From: Crambe crambe
Lineage: Eukaryota; Porifera; Demospongiae; Poecilosclerida; Crambeidae
Direction: 5' to 3'
DNA: 64,000 nucleotides
NCBI GenBank assembly: GCA_963924555.1
Contig: OZ004587.1
Location: forward strand, 1,116,001 to 1,180,000
Part shown: piece after piece, positions 60,901 through 64,000 of the stretch
How the letters are laid out: each line of letters opens with the position of its first letter
Position numbering within the stretch: position 1 is the stretch's first letter
The notes under the pieces: generated by a model
Told to the model about the DNA's origin: nothing
Seen by the model: the letters and a program-made list of their open reading frames with translations, nothing else
Database searches by the model: none
Program-made: the position numbers and the translations under genes

Positions 60901-63900
60901 AAAATCAGTTCTTGTATGTGCCTTTTGCTATAGCAACTCTATTTGTAGACAAAGTAGATCCATGAAGTATTTAGCTATAACTGATTTATTTGGTGTTGCA
61001 GATCTCACTGTTGAAGTTATTGAAAATGAAGGTGACAGTTCAGACACAAGTATGAACAGTGATAACCAGGAAAATAAAGTTTAATATATTTTCTCTCTCC
61101 CTGCCCAGATCCTCCCTCCCCTACCCTCTCTCTTGAAAAACCAATGGCTGCCCTTCAAGTCAAGGGTGGTGATGATAATGATGCTGACTCAGGATTTGGT
61201 ACGATCAGTAACGTGACTGAAACAAGTGTGGCCACTCGTTCAACACACAGTGGAAGCATAACTTCAGGACTTGGGACCGATGAGTCCAAGGTAAGGAGCA
61301 AATGACAGTGTGAATCCACTTTTTGTTCGTACGTAGGTACTAAATTTAGTGCTGACCGGTATAATCATAGTTGCTTTTCTTTTTGATGTGGAAAATTTGC
61401 CTTGTAATAGCTTCAAATAATGTTAGTGTTTAGTCCAGTATACAGAGTGGCAAGGTGACAGCTTTCATAGGGCATGAAAGAAAAAAAAATCCTATGTGCT
61501 CTCAAAATTATGGCTTTAAAATTATGATTGATTGAATTTTGTTCCTTTCTGCGTAGCATCATTCATCATTCATTTCAGTCACCCACTACTTATTATATTG
61601 GTGGCTATCCATTGTCTGCCATGTATGCAAATGTATCATTTTATTAAGTGTCGTGTGCTTGCTGGGAAGTCCAGCTGTTCTGTTCTATCCTATTCAGATT
61701 TGAGCATCTAGTTTTGTGGCTTGTAGTTTCTTGATGTCGGCATGCAAAGAATAGAATGGTTGAGGTAGCAGTCAAAGTGTGGGAAAGGAGAAAAACAAAA
61801 CCTTTAGAGTCCAACAGGCTCAAGAAATCGAATGATGATTTGTCATGTAAGTGGAAACTATGAGCACAGGTAAGGTTGCTAGTACCATTAGGATTCCTCC
61901 ATCTACACTGAAGGATGAGGATAAGAGCAAGGACATTCTTTTCAAATGATAACGAAATTCAGTTCATTGATAGCTATACCTTTATCATGAGCAAAGCGAA
62001 GAGCCAGAAGAAGCTCTGAATCAGCAGAATAAAGATGGTCAAGGTTTGATAAAAGGATAGAGAAAGAAGAAAACAACATGCTGAGTCTGAGGATGCCAAG
62101 TCCAGAAGAAATGAAAGAGATAGAGAAAAAAGAAAAGCAGATCTGAAAATGACAGAAATAAGGCTGGACAAGAAAGGCAGAGATTTGATTCAGAGTCTGC
62201 TGAACAAAGAGAAGCTAGGTTAGTAGTATCAAGGGCGTAGAGACATGGAATTCCAAAATATCACAATGCAACATTTAAAGTTTTCTCAAAAGCAAGCTGT
62301 GTTGCTTCACTCACCCTTCCGTGCTACGAGCACATAACTTCTTTTCTTGTTTGTTTTAGTATTAACTAAACTGTGGCATTTTGAACTATAAATGGTATAT
62401 GACCAACAATAGTATAATTGTGAATTAAGAGAATAGGCTAGAACCAATGAATAAATTGAAAGAAATTTGTAGTTTCTGTTGTAGCATCAGCCAGTTTAAG
62501 CCTCATCTCAGGACAAAGTTCATTCACAACTAATATCAGTCTCCATAGGTCTCAGTTACATCAGATATCATAATTTATCGATAATCTATAGTTGGCAACC
62601 TCTACAGAACACAAAAATCATGCTGAAAACTAAAGTCTCTTAGCCATTACAATGCAACCATATTAAGTGATTATGTTATGTAAGCTTTGTGCATGTGGTT
62701 AAGTTGTACCAACTGCAGTGCTAATTGCCAAGGGAAGTTAGTTCCCAAGCCTTCCTCTCTCACGTACTGCACAGGAGGAAGAGAAGAAGAAGCGGTACGT
62801 TAGAGAAGAAGGTGAACCTCCAAATAAAGGACACTCGATAACCTCTAAATAAGGACACTTGTTGAGGACCAATCTTTTTAACATCTGTATAAAGGACACC
62901 TCTCTACAATGGACAAAATGTTTGGGAGGAAATAGTGTACATTAAGTAGCAAACATGAGATTAGCAAGGTATAAATATTAAATATTCACTTTAACATTCT
63001 CCAGATTCTAATAAGGAATGGGAAATCAATCATGTATTTTAACAAAGACAGAATCAACTGCTCAAAATGTGTATATCTTGTGCACAAGACTATCATTCTG
63101 AAACTAACTAGAGAATGGATTAGAACAGGTTTCTAACCAAATCATGATGCCTGCAATGTGGAGAGTAGACAAGATCAACCAATAGACTAGACTAATAGTG
63201 GATTATGAATCTAAACCCTATGTGTGCATGTACGTAGCATCATAATAATATGATTTAGATTTAAAGGCAAGAGTATTTGAGATCTTGTTCTATACTCATG
63301 TTAAGGGAATGCGAGTTGATGATTTCTATGGAAGTTTTCATTAGGCTATGCTTATTGAACCTCTGAAGAAATAATTAGAAAACTTGATCAGGTATGGGAT
63401 CTATCTAGTTCCAAGATAACACAAAGGATGTTGCCATAATAACCTGAGGGTTTGAATAGCCAACCTTAATCTCCTTATAGCTACTAATTCTTGTTTGCAA
63501 ATGACTCTTGTTCATCTCAAAATATTTCCAAGCACGGAAAATCAAGTCCAATGGAGTGGTCAGTCCAACCTACTGATAAATGCCCCCTGTCTAAACTTGT
63601 CCTATACACATGAAAAAGTACAAGCTTTTTAGCTACACTATAATTACAGTCACATGCAAACAACATGAACATTTATGGATCAGGTACCTCAATGATGTAA
63701 TTAGAGAGAAACAATCCATAAACTTCCAGATTCAAACTAAGTCAATAAAAACACTTCATCTCATGATTATTAGTACTAGAGTGACAGTTTCCTTCCCTCA
63801 CATCACAGGACAACATCGGGAGAGACTTGAATGACCCACGACTGGACATAATAGACTCAGCACAAACCACAACAGAGCACGATGAAGAACTACTCCATGC

Positions 63901-64000
63901 AGCCAAAGAAGGAAACCTAGAAGAAGTCAAGCGTCTCATCAAAAAGGGGCTCAATCCCTTGACCAAGAATAGGAGGGGTGATAGTTTATTACACGTTGCA
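57982..64000 (+). CDS. Death - X domain - ankyrin protein D4 (runs off the right edge)
   Basis: Exons 57982-58000, 59450-59746, 59998-60051, 60130-60885, (61002-61031 optional), 61109-61290, 63809 to beyond 64000. All phases agree. MNPGKE start, Death domain (KWYHLGVELELNPSDLEAI, WLMGQGCSCTWKNLATALKA), an 18-residue extra exon (GAQSSGSDCPIDSNTSST) absent from D1 and D3, X domain (FPYLSKDMPEHERIN, EKHWSFFDYNLMELLILCLF, RRRICECPSNVFEDEKKNGK, LLKTDPGCVQLTFR), a linker (LEKPMAALQVKGGDDNDADS) and the first ankyrin repeat (DEELLHAAKEGNLEEVKRLI). The remaining ankyrin array should lie right of the window. A 2.5-kb intron separates the linker and ankyrin exons and holds an STPR-like relic. Confidence 0.9.
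58212..58358. mobile_element. Fold-back MITE in D4 intron 1
   Basis: Arms of about 48 bp, nearly perfect: ATACTTATTGCACACTCCTT with its complement, continuing through TTGAATATCAGATTTAT. The centre pairs CACGAGGCC with GGCCTCGTG. 147 bp. Confidence 0.85.
58359..59449. other. Rest of D4 intron 1
   Basis: No gene recognised. The frame 58719-59051 (plus) is Leu/Cys/Phe-rich and lacks family resemblance, splice context or a matching partner exon. Confidence 0.45.
61790..62230 (+). other. Degenerate STPR-like coding relic in a D4 intron
   Basis: Across changing frames the plus strand reads Arg/Glu/Ser-rich text such as RRNERDREKRKAD and SESAEQREAR, similar to the remnant at 45107-45476. It is probably debris of the same transposon family. 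No intact frame. Confidence 0.4.
62231..63808. other. Remainder of the D4 intron before the ankyrin exon
   Basis: No gene seen. Positions 62810-62920 contain short repeated text (AAATAAGGACAC-type). Positions 63240-63808 match the D3 intron just before its ankyrin exon. Confidence 0.5.

Overview
The window looks like animal genomic DNA, most likely from a demosponge of the Amphimedon type. The DNA is AT-rich, genes are split by GT-AG introns, and the gene families (SRCR receptors, Death/ankyrin proteins, P2X7-C-terminus-like proteins) are of the kind that expand in sponges. There are many small fold-back elements. The species is inferred from gene content, not proven. Exon coordinates were read by hand from splice sites, reading phase and paralogue comparison.  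Layout. Positions 1-449 are an 83-bp tandem repeat. At 1299-5081 (minus) are the first five exons of an SVOP/SV2-like MFS transporter whose 3' end lies left of the window. It is divergent from the lariat debranching enzyme gene DBR1 (5184-30288, plus, 12 coding exons, 719 aa), with about 100 bp between the start codons. DBR1 intron 3 is 17.75 kb and holds minus-strand genes: two paralogous single-pass SRCR receptors (R1, 19461-24097, 985 aa; R2, 14244-18435, 794 aa) and two P2RX7_C-domain units (one partly intact at 10661-13191, one decayed at about 8080-9665). R1 has a very long cytoplasmic tail with about 20 tyrosines in repeated YHTL / YNxL / YDLP / YYNL motifs. R2 has a repetitive, largely tyrosine-poor tail.  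A folate-receptor-like, probably GPI-anchored protein (30436-32875, plus) follows DBR1. From 33587 to the right edge lies a cluster of four Death-domain genes that share a 19-nt first exon (M-D/N-P-G-P/K-E). D1 (minus), D3 (plus) and D4 (plus, runs off the window) are Death - conserved central domain (X) - linker - long ankyrin array. D2 (minus) is a small Death-Death protein that could act as an adaptor.  The spaces between the D genes hold mobile-element debris: a broken Ty3/gypsy pol fossil between D3 and D4, TIR elements with STPR-like repeats, a 604-bp TIR element with a 5-bp target duplication, a fold-back carrying a tRNA-derived segment, a 1.56-kb fold-back in a D1 intron, and a 308-bp pure GA tract. 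I found no CRISPR array, rRNA gene or convincing functional tRNA gene.  Functionally, the SRCR receptors with phospho-tyrosine-type tails and the Death/ankyrin proteins both fit surface recognition and intracellular death-fold signalling. They lie within 40 kb of each other, but nothing in the sequence shows that they work together.
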